A stretch of DNA of 64,000 nucleotides from positions 18,007,037 to 18,071,036 of the forward strand of contig OZ038532.1 in assembly GCA_964036665.1 (NCBI GenBank), given 5' to 3'. The stretch is from Gordius sp. MW1 (Eukaryota; Nematomorpha; Gordioida; Gordea; Gordiidae). The position numbers and the translations under genes were made by a program. Below, in pieces: positions 35,532-47,809 of the stretch. Position 1 is the stretch's first letter. Each line of letters begins with the position of its first letter. Under the pieces are notes generated by a model. The model was not told where the DNA came from, did no database searches, and saw only the letters and a program-made list of their open reading frames with translations.

Positions 35532-35578
35532 TTTAAAGGCTAAGAATTGTAAAGTAATGTGTCTGCACAAAATTGCCC

Positions 35579-35586
35579 TTTATATA
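35579..35586 (-). promoter_or_regulatory. TATA box of the zinc-knuckle gene
   Basis: TATATAAA on the minus strand, with a likely start site 25-32 bases on (around 35555) and a short 5' leader before the ATG at 35531. GGCGCC and GCGCGC stand out from the AT-rich surroundings just upstream (35600-35625). Confidence 0.7.
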
Positions 35587-36150
35587 AAAGACGATTTGGC
35601 GCCAGCAATCAAAACCAAGCGCGCCACTATCTCTGACTACTGAACGATGAATGACAATGAAGACGGTCGATCTTAGAACAATGCAATCGAGCGCATATAC
35701 GAAGAACCAATAACAAAAGGAGATAGGATTAAATAACTTACGTAAAACCAACTAGTGTTTATTATTGTGCTCAAATATAAAATTATATTTTTCAAATTAA
35801 TCGAAAAACTCCTTATTAAAATTTTCAAAGAAGTTATTAATTTTTTTGGGAGTCAGGGTTTTAGGATCTGTTAATTAGTAGAATTTAGCTATAAAATAAA
35901 ATTATCACAAGTTTAGAAGGGTATACGGCCTTCCACTGTAAAGGCCAATATTTAAAAGTATTTTTTGGCCAAATCAAAAATTCACTTTGCAAATTTAATG
36001 TGTTGATATGCATATATAAATCGCGATACCATTTCTCTAGCTATTTGCAACACCAATCAAATATACGGTAACTATAAAAAAAAATTTGGGGCAAAATAAA
36101 ATTGTGTTAAACTAGGAAGGGCTGTAGTCTCTTAATTTTGAATATTCGCT

Positions 36151-36854
36151 ACCTGAGAATTAGAGTGCTCTATCTACAATTTAAAGTAAAAGTGCTATCC
36201 GGTAGATTTTATATTTTATCATAATTTTTTTGAAAGATGTGGAAATTTTTTTTCGCTAATAAGGTTCGTATTTTGTTCAATATGCAAATTTTGGTGGAAT
36301 AGTTTTCCTCTATCTGCAATTATCTTATTTCAAATCGTCTGCTTTCAAATATAAATTCGCATAATGCCCCTAAAATTAATTTATAACTGTGCTATATCAA
36401 ACAATGATAAAATAAAAACCATTCGGATAAAGATAAACATAAGCAGGGAAATTCAATATAATTATGACTAAAATTTCAAAAAAAATATCATTTTGCTCCT
36501 CCCTATATTATTATTGCCCCCTTGGATACGCCGATGAAGATAAGCAAAATTAAAATCAAAAATATACCGCCAACTTTAACAAGTTTTAAGATGTTAAATC
36601 AAGTAATTGTTAATGATTGTTGCAATTAGACAATCGCAAAATTTTAGTTTGCTCCATCTGAATTTAAAAAAGTAATTTTTATATTGAAATAGAAGTAAAA
36701 ATCAACCTTTTGCTACATATTACAGACTAATCTTACATTACCAAACTATATTTTAAGTCATATTAATAATAAGTTTAAATTGTCTAGCATTTCAAACTTT
36801 CAACTCATTTTTCTCATTTCGGAGTTTTGCGCAGGAGCACTCTAATTCTCAGGT
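36151..36854. mobile_element. DNA element with perfect 20-bp TIRs
   Basis: ACCTGAGAATTAGAGTGCTC at 36151-36170 is repeated exactly inverted at 36835-36854. The 704-bp interior is AT-rich and non-coding. I could not define a target duplication, so the superfamily is open. A right-end fragment of the G-rich MITE family (about 36490-36535) lies inside. Confidence 0.75.
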
Positions 36855-36956
36855 GATAACCCACATTTGTAAAATAGAGATGTCATATATTCCTCGGAAT
36901 CTGCTTTAAATCCTTTTTTATTCAACATAATTATGGACACGATGCCGAGAAACATT

Positions 36957-37133
36957 GGCGTACGCAGGGTGGGGGGAGGGCAGGGGGTCTGGCTGCCCCA
37001 ACTGCCTAATTAGGGGAGTTGCGTTTGCTCTCATGAAAATTTGGATTTGGATAGTGGAGACCTTTTTTTTTTGCTCTCAGGAAATTTTTTTTTTAATCTG
37101 CCCTCCCCCCTAATTCAAAACATGCGTACTCCT
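36957..37133. mobile_element. Small G-rich element with 15-bp target duplication
   Basis: ATGCCGAGAAACATT occurs exactly at 36942-36956 and 37134-37148, either side of a 177-bp insertion whose ends (GGCGTACGCAGG / ATGCGTACTCCT) resemble the hAT-like MITE family. Joining the flanks restores LINE reading sequence. Confidence 0.75.
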
Positions 37134-38359
37134 ATGCCGAGAAACATTCAAAAGCCAATCATTTGTGTGCTCTATGCCAATGATATGAACCTACGCGAAG
37201 ATACGAAGGACAAAGTATTGGAAGAAGCCAAAACGTGGTCAAAGCGCTTAGCTGGATATGATTAAAGTTCAAAATGGTATACATGGGGATAAATGTTACA
37301 GGCACCCCATGATCCTTTAAAGTACCCAAAATAGCAAGTTTACATACCTCGGCTCGATGCCACATCAAGAGGGAACTTGTGCCAAAGGTGTCAATGCACG
37401 CATCCCAAAAAGTAAATGACCAATTATTATCCGATGTTAATGCCAATATGGTTGAAGAGCAAAGCTTACAAATCCATCCTAAGACGGGTGTTATTATATG
37501 GAGATGGGCGTTTAACGCTACGAAAAAAGTTATTGCCACGGAGATGAGAATTATAGGATGGAGCTAAAGGTATACTAAGCTAGACGTATATCAACACTTT
37601 CACGAATAACTAAATAATATTATTTCAATTAGTGTTATATCGTTGAATATAAACTTAGTATTTCGATCTAATGATCTTTGATGTATGCCTCGTAAAAAGT
37701 TAGTGATGATTTAGGTTATCATGCTTCCCGTCAAAGCTACTAAACCTGGTGGGTTATTAACAAGTTCCCTGCCAATAGAAAATAAAAGTTAACATGAAAG
37801 AAACATTCAAAAAAGCGGATCACTTACTCAAGAAAATTATTGTATGAGTAACCACCGACGGTGGATTATTTTGAGAAGATTTGTTTTCAACTCTTGAAGT
37901 CTTGGGTATTTATAGGAAATATATGGGTCAGTTATGACAACCGTAAGAGCTTAGATATTAAAGGCAATTCGACTATTGCTATATAAGATTAATAGCCAAT
38001 TATAGTTTACATTTTCATTATTTAATTTAACAATCAATCTAGAGTTTTTGTTCTAAATCTATTTTTCATTAGTCACTAATTGAGAATAAAAGAAGCAAAT
38101 AATAAGTTTGACATTAATCTTATCAATTTGTTTTTGACATTTGACAACCTATGACAGACTTGATTTACGAAAATGGCTTAGGTGGTATGGTAATATTGTA
38201 AGAAGGAAGACGATTAAGTAAATGGAAAAGTATTAGACATGGAGGTGCAGGAGAAGAGAGGAAGAGGGCGACCTCGTGTTACATGGAAAGGGCAAGTCGA
38301 CAAAGTTATTAAAACTAGGATAAATCAGGACATGGCGCTTACCTGATCATGATGAAATA

Positions 38360-38608
38360 AACTTCGTATCGAGGGGGTGGTTTTCGGGTTAGAACTCCTC
38401 CCATGATTTTCAATATATAATTTTTTTATTGTATATTAAAAAAAATTATTAGTTGGAATTTTACTTTTAGTATTTTACTATTTTTACGATATTGTCACTT
38501 TAAACTCTTAGGAAAAAAACATTTTTATCCAAAAAAATAGTTACAAAAAATTTAGTCTTGAAAATTTTATAACCCCCCCCCCTTGAGGAAATTTTAGTTA
38601 CGCCTATG
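38360..38608. mobile_element. MITE related to 51476-51733
   Basis: GGGGTGGTTTTCGGGTTAGA near the left, and CCCCCCCCTTGAGGAAATTT with GTTACGCCTATG at the right, match the intronic element at 51476-51733 in reverse. It splits the LINE tail just before CCCACGACTGTGGG. The left boundary is approximate. Confidence 0.65.
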
Positions 38609-39024
38609 CCCACGACTGTGGGACATAATAAAAGTTAAAGACGTGGAAAATAAAAAAATTAAGCTGCTATTTTAAGGTGATTATTCTCATTATAGTTTAA
38701 GCATAGTTATATGAAACGCGGAGTAAAAATTTAAAGCATATAGTAATAATTTTTTTAAGCAAAATGGACATATGGCATTAACAAGTCAGTCCACATACTT
38801 CTCCAATCTGTTGGAGGCCAATTAGGCAACATTGAGATTGAATAACTGGAGGCTTGACGCCACAAATAATTCAAACGATTCATTTAAAAAAAAATTATAT
38901 ATTAATTATCATAAAAGTAAAAATATTTCATTATCTTACAAACTCTAATTTATTAGAGGAAGAATTTTAAAGGTTATAATGTGTTTTTTACTAAATTTCT
39001 TACTAACAATAAACAAATATGTGC

Positions 39025-39152
39025 ATGAGCGTAGCCAGCATTGGGATTAGAGGGGGGCAATAACGATTTAGGGAGGGGCAAAATGATAATTTTTAAACTT
39101 TTAGCCATAATTTTAATAAATTTTTGGATTTAGAGGCAGGGCAGGGAACCCC
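39025..39152. mobile_element. G-rich MITE family, truncated
   Basis: Starts CATGAGCGTAGCCAGCATTG and carries the GGGGGGCAATAACGATTTAG and AATTTTTGGATTTAGAGG family blocks, but lacks the right TIR. Confidence 0.65.
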
Positions 39153-39775
39153 TTACTTTTCTTACTAACGATAAATGATATGGTTATCCTACCTTACTTA
39201 AGGGTCAACAATAATTAGTTATTTAATCTTTATAGGTGCAATCAGGAGGATAAAATTTTAGATATCCAATAGAGGCACCGACACAGATAGTAGTCAAATT
39301 GCCACATGATGCACCTTTCGCGCCCTCTAATTGTCGTAGTTCACTGTCTGCTGTGCATGTTGTATTGTCTATTGCTTGTCCTGTTTGCTCTCAAAATCAT
39401 TATTTGTTTAATTTATCATCAATTGGTCACTAATCAAAAATATTAGAACAATATTTTAGAATGTTAGTTAAACAATCCAAATATAGGTTAAAATTTGGCT
39501 TTTTTTATTTGGCAATATGTCGAATCACCTTAATATCTAAGCTCTTGGGGTTGTCATAACTGACCCAATTATTTCCTTTATAAACCCAAGACTGCAAATT
39601 TTTATATATTCTATATTGAACTTTTTTAAAAATGGATAATTTTTGTGACTAAGTGATTTTGCTTATTCAATGTTTCTTTCATGTATGCTATTGAAGTTTT
39701 CGAATGGCAAAGAACTAGTTAAAAACCCAGCAGGTATGAAGCTTTCGCTAAAAACATTGCTAACCTTGTTCATCA

Positions 39776-41295
39776 TTACAATTTTAACGGGACAATATAG
39801 AATGCAATAAACACAATGAGTTATATAATGATTTAACACGAATGAACTAACATTATTACGTTATTCGTCAAAGTGTGTATTTTATAATTTAATTTTAATA
39901 TATTCTGTCATGTAATCCATAGCTTTTAAGGCAAGATTTGGAGACAAGCCTTATTTTGATGTTGCCAGCAAATAGATCTATTGCCGAGGAATTCAAGAAT
40001 GAACAAGTTTTTTTTCTTTATAGTTGCAAATTGATTGATAAAGAAAATCTCCACTTTATGAGTCACATGGACTCACTATTAAGGACAAAATAAAAAAAAA
40101 CCCAAAGCGACTATTAATCAAATTTATTTTCTTAAGATAGTCTTTAAACAATCTACGATGTGGTCATTACGCTAGCCATTATTACTTTGGAGTAAAGACT
40201 TACGATTTCGCTGGATTGGTAAGGGTGTACACGACATGATAGTTGGCAGGAAGTGGGGAATGAACACTGCATTATAAAATGGATTTTTATAAATTTTTGG
40301 GTTCCTTTGTTAACAACACTTTCCCACGTTAAACAATTTGTGGTTAAAAGCTGTAACATTAAGTAGATAGGATAGGCGCTTAATGCCATATTATTAATAT
40401 GTTGCGAGAACGTTCTTAACGATGTTTTATTTATTATATTGCCTAAATTGTGTCAGAAATTAAAATATCATTTAAACGATGATAAAATCAGACTTTAGTA
40501 CGTTTAATTCATCCTTGTCTAATAATACATTCGGAAAAAAATTTAACCTTAAATTTTTTGTAATTTATAACAAATTTAGTCTATATCAAAATCAATGCAG
40601 TATGCTTTGATTTTATTATATTGTCAAAATTACCCCATAGTGCAAACTAATCAATATTTTCTCGACCTTAAAATCAAACTTAGAGTATATATTACAAAAT
40701 TTAACGAATAACATATATATGATTTGTACCAAGAGTCTTTTTTTAAATAGATTACTGCTCTGGAAATGTGGGAAAGTTTGGGATCTAAGCTGTTTTTTGG
40801 ATGGCATTCTAAGGTCGTACTTGTACCTTGTCATCTCTAGCGGAGGTGCTGCATACTCTACAGATATATTTTCAAAACGCTTAATATTATTGTGTTTCTT
40901 GGTCTGACTGACACTTTAAAAAAAAGACATTTAAGTAATAATCTACCTAAGATTTATAAGAAATCTATTAATCGATCGGCCAAAGATTTGACCATGATTA
41001 AAGAACTATTCCTTTTAACAAACATGTTTCAATTTGTTGCACGAGATCAAGAGCCATAAAATATTTAAAATGTAAGATTCGCCCTTTTACTCTTGCTTGA
41101 GGTGCTTGTGTGTTAAGTTAACATTAAATGTTGTTAAATATACTGTGCCAAAGTAAGAGAAATAAAAAACTAAATTATAAAGGCAAGTCATATTAATTTA
41201 CTCGGTTTAAAAGTATAAATACATCCATCAGGATATACCCCTATCTAGATTCTAGACATAGAGTAAATGAGTTGCGAGATCGCCTTGATTATTAG
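39776..41295. other. No gene seen
   Basis: AT-rich; only short frames without motifs (40153-40389, 40616-40834). Confidence 0.4.
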
Positions 41296-41301
41296 GTATA
41301 T

Positions 41302-41580
41302 CCATAGACTAATAGACTGCTCATCTCTTATATATTCACGCACCAAAAGTTTTGCCAAAATCGACCGCCATTTTGATAAGTGAAGTAGAGTTTGTATAGC
41401 GATGGATTGCATTGGACAATAATCATTGATCTTATAACATGAAACAACCCATTATAATCATTATAGCGATTTTTAAAATTTATCAAACCATATAAATTGG
41501 CCGAAATTCATGTTTCACTTATTAAAATGGCTGCCAAAATGGGGTGCCCTTTTTAAAAGGGGCAGTCTATTAGTCTATGG
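41302..41580. mobile_element. Palindromic MITE with 19-bp TIRs
   Basis: CCATAGACTAATAGACTGC at 41302-41320 is exactly inverted at 41562-41580. The flanks are GTATAT on both sides (41296-41301, 41581-41586). Further inverse matches (CGACCGCCATTTTGATAAGT / ACTTATTAAAATGGCTGCC) make most of the 279 bp foldback. Non-coding. Confidence 0.8.
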
Positions 41581-41586
41581 GTATAT

Positions 41587-44265
41587 CATATTTCACTAAT
41601 CCGTTACACGATTTAAACTAATATAAAAAATATATAATAACGAATGGAGACCAATCGATTGAGCTTAAGTAAACATATATAGCAAAGAAGAGTAACGTTT
41701 TTTGTTTTCTAGAGCCCTTAACTTTAAGAGCTGAAATACAGGGAGTATATAAAACATAATAAACTGATTATTTTAAATAATTTTATCTAAGAACGTCGGC
41801 AATTCATTTAAAATAACAGTTTGTATAAGCATTATAATCTCTAGGTTATAAATTATCCTATATATCTATATCCCTCCGATCGATTGTTAATTATGGCCCT
41901 ATTTTAAAACATTTACGATTATTTTAGTGTCAAGTTACTATTTTAACTTATTTTAAAGTTCATCACGAAACTGATCCTATATTTATTAAAGTCATTTAAA
42001 ACATTTTCTTAAATTTAACAAACTTTAAATGCTAAACAAAACTTGACTGCAAAATAATTTTAATTCATAAAAAAATTAATTTTAATTTACCTTAGGAAAT
42101 ATATTGTATTTGAATATATGTATGATAGCATCATAATTTAGCTTCCACTTGATTATTATGTTATCTTTATCTCTTCGTTTGAAAGTATTACCTCGGGTCA
42201 AAGGAATCTCAAAGTACTCCAGATCAGGGTCCAGGCAATAAGTTGGAAAATTTGTTCCTTTTGAAAAATATTTTGTTATGACAAGCAAACTCAAAATAAG
42301 CCAAAATAGGCAAAATATATTCTATCGTGGATTACTTTACGTAAACATAAACATGCGAATATATAAAGGGTCATTCAAATTAAGTTTTTTTAGGCACACA
42401 TGAAATGCTTAACCATTACATTTCTATACGCAAATTATTCAAATCAGGGCACTGGGCATATGTAGATCATGCCGCATCTTATGTAAACTACAATTTTGAT
42501 TATTGTCATATTCATTTCTTTTGTAAGCTTTCGCGATACAATACATTTTATAAAAAAATATAATAAATAATGAACATTTTAATGTTCGCTAATACATTTT
42601 ATTGAAATGTTATTGGCAGTAATATAGGGATAGGGATATCCTGATTTACAAAACCAATAGTTTATTAGGGTAATCTAGTTTTACAGTTAATTAATATAAA
42701 CTAAATTAGAAATTTTTTCAATTGACCTATAATTGGTTAAAATAGCAATTGTACGAATTTAATTAAAATATAATTAATTTTCATAACTTTATAAAAAAAA
42801 TAGAAATCTATTATCTCAAGGGTTGCCATTATTTCTTCTATATTTGAGATATTGCAAAATTTTGACTTTTTCCAATAATTGATTATTAATTTGCAACTTC
42901 GTTTATCAAAAGCACGCAAAACGATTAGCTCCAAATAATATCTGTATCTAATAGTTAGGATGTTTTATATTTTTATTAATAAGGTTGTTTATTTTATTAC
43001 TGTGTGATCTCAAGGCTGTGAAAAAGGAACTTAATTTATTTATTCACTTATATCAAATCATGAGCGAGAAAATAGAAAGTATCAAGGTAATTACAGTTAT
43101 AGCCGTCCGAGCACGACCCAGCCTATGATGTTTTTAAATTTAGCCCTTTAACCACGTGATTTTTAAGCAAATTTTTAAATAGATTTTATCTTATGTACAA
43201 ATCCAATTTACCTGTTGTATAATTTTATCGTTTTTAATGTTGAGACAAATCCTCCCGTATAAATTTAGACGTGACTTAAGCATCTTTTGCATTTTTAAGT
43301 CATTTATATACATGTTTGTATAGAAAAAGAGCGGTGCACTCACAAACTACTTACCATATTTCATTTTACGTTTTCATATTATAACCACCGCCATATGCTA
43401 TAACAGTATTTTTCTAAGTGTAGGGTTTCATTCAAGACATTCGATTCACGGGGATTGGTTATTTCAAAATTACAAATTAATGTTCAAATAAAATCTGTGG
43501 CATGGGGTTTTTCCCTCTACCTCACATGAAAAGACACCCTGTCTGTGTATTACCGATTTATAAAAAAATGATTTTTTGCCATAGGAATCGAGCCAATCGT
43601 ATTAAATTTTGATTGTTTATATCAATTAGGTGGGATTTAAATATTGTGTAGTAATTTTGCATCTTGAAACAATGTCACAGCTGATTTCCACAATGCTCGA
43701 CTCTCTCTAAGTCAATCATAGTATGTTAACACGCCTTTTTAAGTTATGCAATAAAGTAATGATTCAAGCATGGGCTAACAACAATTTGTGGACAAGTTTT
43801 TTATAAGAAACCCTAAATTTGCGCACCTGGCTTGCTCAAGTAGACATATCAGCAGTGAAGTAGCTAAAAATTTTCCCTTAGGAGGGGTACGAACTTTAAT
43901 TTCATACAAATGGGTACGGGTCATTGGTGATTGAACTTTTTTCTCCCACTGTCAAATTATTGTTTGAGAAAAGTGTAATTTCACTTTCAAAATTCATATT
44001 AACTGGTACCTTTTAAGTCCATATAATTGTTATGTTCCCACAGATCTTCTCTCTTTCGTTTATCTCTGAAATCTAAGTATTCTTTTATAGAACTTTATAA
44101 AATAAAAGAAACTGGATTCAAAACTAAATTTTAGTTAAATAATATTTTGTGATCGACACTAGGTTCCGATTTCCCTTAAATATAGTGGAACGTTATATTA
44201 TTACTATTCAAAAAACCATAAAATTGTGATATGTGCATATACAAAAGATGATTTTTTCATTATAT
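41587..44265. other. No gene seen
   Basis: AT-rich intergenic sequence without definable exons or repeat boundaries. The longest frames (42082-42294, 42737-42934) lack motifs. Confidence 0.4.
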
Positions 44266-44271
44266 CTTTTA

Positions 44272-44455
44272 CATGGGAGTAGCCAAGATCAACATTAGAG
44301 GGGGGCAATGGACAATAATGATTCGGGGGGGGGGGGGGGGGGAATTTAATGATGGCTTTAGAAATATTAGTTATAATTATATTAAATTTTAAAGAAGTTT
44401 TTAATAAATGAGTGTCAGCCGCCCCTCTCTGCCTCTCCATGTCCACGCCCTTGAT
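44272..44455. mobile_element. G-rich MITE family copy (diverged)
   Basis: CATGGGAGTAGCCAAGATCA, a GGGGGGCAATGGACAATAAT block, an 18-G run and a CCGCCCCTCTCTGCCTCTCC right part identify the family. The right TIR is CATGTCCACGCCC-like. Confidence 0.6.
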
Positions 44456-44649
44456 CTTTCATCTCTATCATTATCTACATATCAATATGTTATTATTCTC
44501 ATAATCATCTATTTTATATTGTAAAAAAACGTGTTTATCAAGACATAGATTTAGAAATTTATCCTTCTTTCTGCATATCTCTAGCTCCTATATATCCTCC
44601 TTTAAATCTCTCTAAGGTTAAATTTTTAAAGTGACAACACAAAATTCCG

Positions 44650-45310
44650 ATCCAAGGCTATTTCACGCCTGGAGCTTTGGAACATGAATGGCACACCTAA
44701 AACCAATCTCAAATAGTGACAGAAGGATTGAAATTCTGGTCTAATGTCGCGCTCCAATGATTACCTCTTATGGAGCAGCGATAATAACTAGCATTGCAAC
44801 CTTAGGTTTCTTGCTTTTGATGGTTCCGGTCACGAGTGGCTTCAGCCAATCGAGTATGTGCTTGACGACTTTGAGCTTTCTTCTATAACTCTAAGGTTAA
44901 TCATAATTATAATAATGAAATTCCTTTCGGAATCGCCTTACCTTAGTAAACAAATATGCTAGACACCCTCTACATTGCTTATTTATATATATGAGGCACA
45001 ACAAAGCCAACTTATTAATCCAAACTACCCCCAATAAGTCAAAAGTCCTCTAAATCCTGTAGATCGCCCTGATGGCTTTTGGCAAAGTGGTTTATCCTTT
45101 GAATGGAATTAAACAGGTATCGACCATTGCCACGTATAAAACAAAAAAACTTGACCGTCTTATCACTTAGAGATTTAAAATAAATTTAAAACCTATTCTC
45201 AGACCTACCAAATACTGGCAGAAATTTTCATAAAAATCGGTCAAGCCGTTTCGTAGGAGTTAACTACAAACACCGTGACACGAGAATTATATATATTAGA
45301 TTGTATGATA
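44650..45310. repeat. Unclassified dispersed repeat, copy 2 (LINE-tail-like)
   Basis: Shares blocks with 13841-14480. It ends with CGGTCAAGCCGTTTCGTAGG, ACACCGTGACACGAGA and a TATATATTAGAT tract, which resembles the 3' end of arthropod non-LTR elements that finish in ATATAT. No intact protein motif is visible. Confidence 0.45.
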
Positions 45311-47190
45311 GGGAAATCACCATAGCTCGACACGTTAGTCCTAGACTGAGACGGTCTGGAATTAACATTCCCGCATATACTATAAAAATATAGACTATAT
45401 AAATTTACGTGATGTTCTTCTTAAACTGTTTGTTTAAACATGCAGCTATAAGATGCCCATTTTTTTCTCGTATACTTAGATCCGTTTGGAGCTGGTAGAA
45501 TATAATCGAATGAACGGGCATGATGAGGTAAAATGTTAGAGCCAACTATAAGGTTTGAAAAGCTATTTCTGTGCGTGTTCTTCATAATATCGTGCCTGTG
45601 GTTGATTCTGACAGCTGGGCAAGGGAAGAACATTTCATGAAAAACAATGGACTACATATCCTTACTTATACCTAAACAAAAATGCATTATAACTCTTTTA
45701 GCTTACATGCTGATCCGTGTTGCCTTTAAAGGTCTTTACAGCGCGTCCGACAAACAAATTCGCAGCATCTAAAACATCAAAAAACTTAAATCACTCTATT
45801 AATCCCAGCGCACTAAGAGCCGTCCTTGTGTGGGTTGTTTTTTTTACAATTCCTAACTTCTGCTTCCACTTTGCTTGTAAAATGTCGTTTCTGTTTTCTG
45901 AAGTCTTTATAGCTATGAGCTACACTAGACTTTGTTCTGTACAATAACGTATTTTAAAAGAAAATAGGAGTTAAATTTAAAACCAAACAGGCCCCTAATA
46001 TATTTTGGTGTTTTCAGATGATTATTACACTAATTCGTCATTATATGTAACTTAGGAGATATCAGTTCAATAATTCAATTTACTGCCGGGGGAAGCCTCT
46101 TTGTACCAAGGCTCTTAAAGAGGTAAATTGTACTGTTTAAAGCAACAAATAAATATAAATAAAGATGTTAATAAAATTTATCTTTTTTAAAAATACAATG
46201 GGGTTTAAATGCCTAAGGATATTTTTATTCTTTAATCATATGATAATGACATACTATGACAGTTAAAACAAAATGTGCATTAATACATCATCGAACAGTG
46301 TCTATTGAATAAATATTTGACAAAATGTATTGCTACGTGCAAGGAAACAAATAGGAATTCTATTTTTTAGAATTAGTGAAGTAACAAAACATAAAATAAA
46401 CGATACATCGTCGAAGATAAATAATAATAATATCACACAAATATTAATTTACTATACAAGTGTTTATGCTTCGTCTATACATATGCCCGCAACTTTCTTT
46501 CAAATTTGTAGATATCTGCACCCATACAACATAGTTCAAACAAAAACATCAACTATGATAGTAAACCATATTGTAATAGTAAAACGATAAACACCATAGA
46601 AATTAATTTTTAGTTTTAATAGGCCTAATATCCTTTTTAGCTAGCATCCCCATCATAATTAATATGAGTTAGTTTCGGACTTGCCATGACTGTACAAAGA
46701 ATTCACTCACATAAAAAATATCATTCTTTTAAATTAGTGTTCACCATCTATTTGCTATAAATCTAAGCTACAGTAACCCATTTGTATAAAAAAAACTCAA
46801 ATTGAAAAATAAAGTTATGATTGGTAGTGATGTTTTGAGGATTAAATTTTTATTGTTGTTAAATTGGCCGCTGCTAGTTAAAAGGATATACTTGATAGTA
46901 TTTTTGCTAAAATTCGCTTAATTAAGTGTTTAAAATTTTAAGCCCCCATAATCATATATAACGATTTTGACTGTATTTAAACAATTTTAATGTAATAAGT
47001 GACAATACCTGTTGCTTTCAAAAAAATTAGTCGCCCTCAAAAATAACTTATAAAAAAAGGCACATTAATGGCATTTGCAGCCTTTTATATCATATGTTTA
47101 ACATAGAAAATGATTCTATTTAAAATGAATATGTAGGATTTAATATTTTAAGTATAGATCGAGAAAGATAAAAGCTATAAAATATTTAAC
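45311..47190. other. No gene seen
   Basis: Lies upstream of the kinase gene and may contain its promoter and untranslated exons. None can be defined from sequence alone. Confidence 0.35.
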
Positions 47191-47198
47191 TATTAGCT

Positions 47199-47359
47199 AA
47201 TGGGCGTAACTAGGTTTTAGATTCAGGGGGGACAAAACGTTAAAAAATTAGGGAGGGGAAAAACATATTTTTTTTAATTTGTAAGGGTTTTTGCATTGAT
47301 TTTTTTTTGTTATTTAGGGGGAACGGCCGCTCCCCCTGCCTCTCCTGGCTACGCCCATG
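47199..47359. mobile_element. Small hAT-like MITE (G-rich family)
   Basis: Left AATGGGCGTAACTAGG and right CCTGGCTACGCCCATG TIRs, flanked by the perfect 8-bp duplication TATTAGCT (47191-47198, 47360-47367). Just upstream of the kinase start codon. Confidence 0.82.
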
Positions 47360-47739
47360 TATTAGCTTATGCATGGAGCTTAAGGCTTCTCTTATTAAAT
47401 TTTATAAAAATAGCCAACGAATTAATAAGTTTTTAACTTATCAATAATCTAAGTGTAAAATAGCCTAAGATATGAGTAGTTATATCTTTATAATTTATAA
47501 AATTGATAATATGTTTGAATTGCCTTTAAAAAATTTAGTTTAATGAAAGTTATTGAATTTTGGGCTTTAAGAAAAAAAAAAACAAATTAATATATAAATT
47601 GAGAAGCCCTGCGATTATATCACCTATGCATTTCTGATTCGCAATGGGTTAGTTTCAAAATTAATGTTCTATATAACTTGTTAGTTTAGGTGCCCGCGTC
47701 TATTTGTACTCAAAATACTGCTTGCTAATTACTGACCAT

Positions 47740-47809
47740 ATGACTTTAGAAGCGAAGAAAAATCCCTGGCCTAACGATCCTGAATCATATGAACTTTTGG
47801 ATATTATAG
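47740..47809 (+). CDS. OXSR1/fray: Kinase exon 1 (start codon)
   Basis: ATG then [22 protein letters not shown]; the start suits family N-termini that lead straight into the kinase domain. Donor GTTTCA, phase 1. A short upstream frame stays open without an ATG, so a non-coding 5' exon boundary (TTTAG before 47690) is possible. Confidence 0.88.

Larger units (their letters stand above)
36893..38640 (+). mobile_element. RTE-like LINE fragment, broken by insertions
   Basis: Plus-strand pieces of the first LINE family: palm region at 36895-36956, LYANDMNLREDTKDK-type catalytic box (YAND) near 37170, thumb and C-terminal pieces to 37575, a GRGRPRVTWKGQVDKV piece at 38265-38310, and the CCACGACTGTGGGAC 3' end near 38612. 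Insertions at 36957-37133 and about 38360-38608 and an inverted-repeat arm break it up. Confidence 0.75.
37690..39775. repeat. Long diverged inverted repeat, arms ~370-430 bp
   Basis: 37690-38125 and 39405-39775 are reverse complements with moderate divergence. Clear blocks are GGTCAGTTATGACAACC with AAGAGCTTAGATATTAA, CATGAAAGAAACATT, and ATTAGTCACTAATT / TTAGTGACCAATT. The ~1.3-kb interior holds LINE and MITE pieces. This may be an old foldback element or an inverted duplication. Confidence 0.7.

Noticed and set aside
37041-37265. 74-codon frame as a small protein
   Set aside because: It joins MITE sequence to a LINE RT fragment across an insertion boundary.
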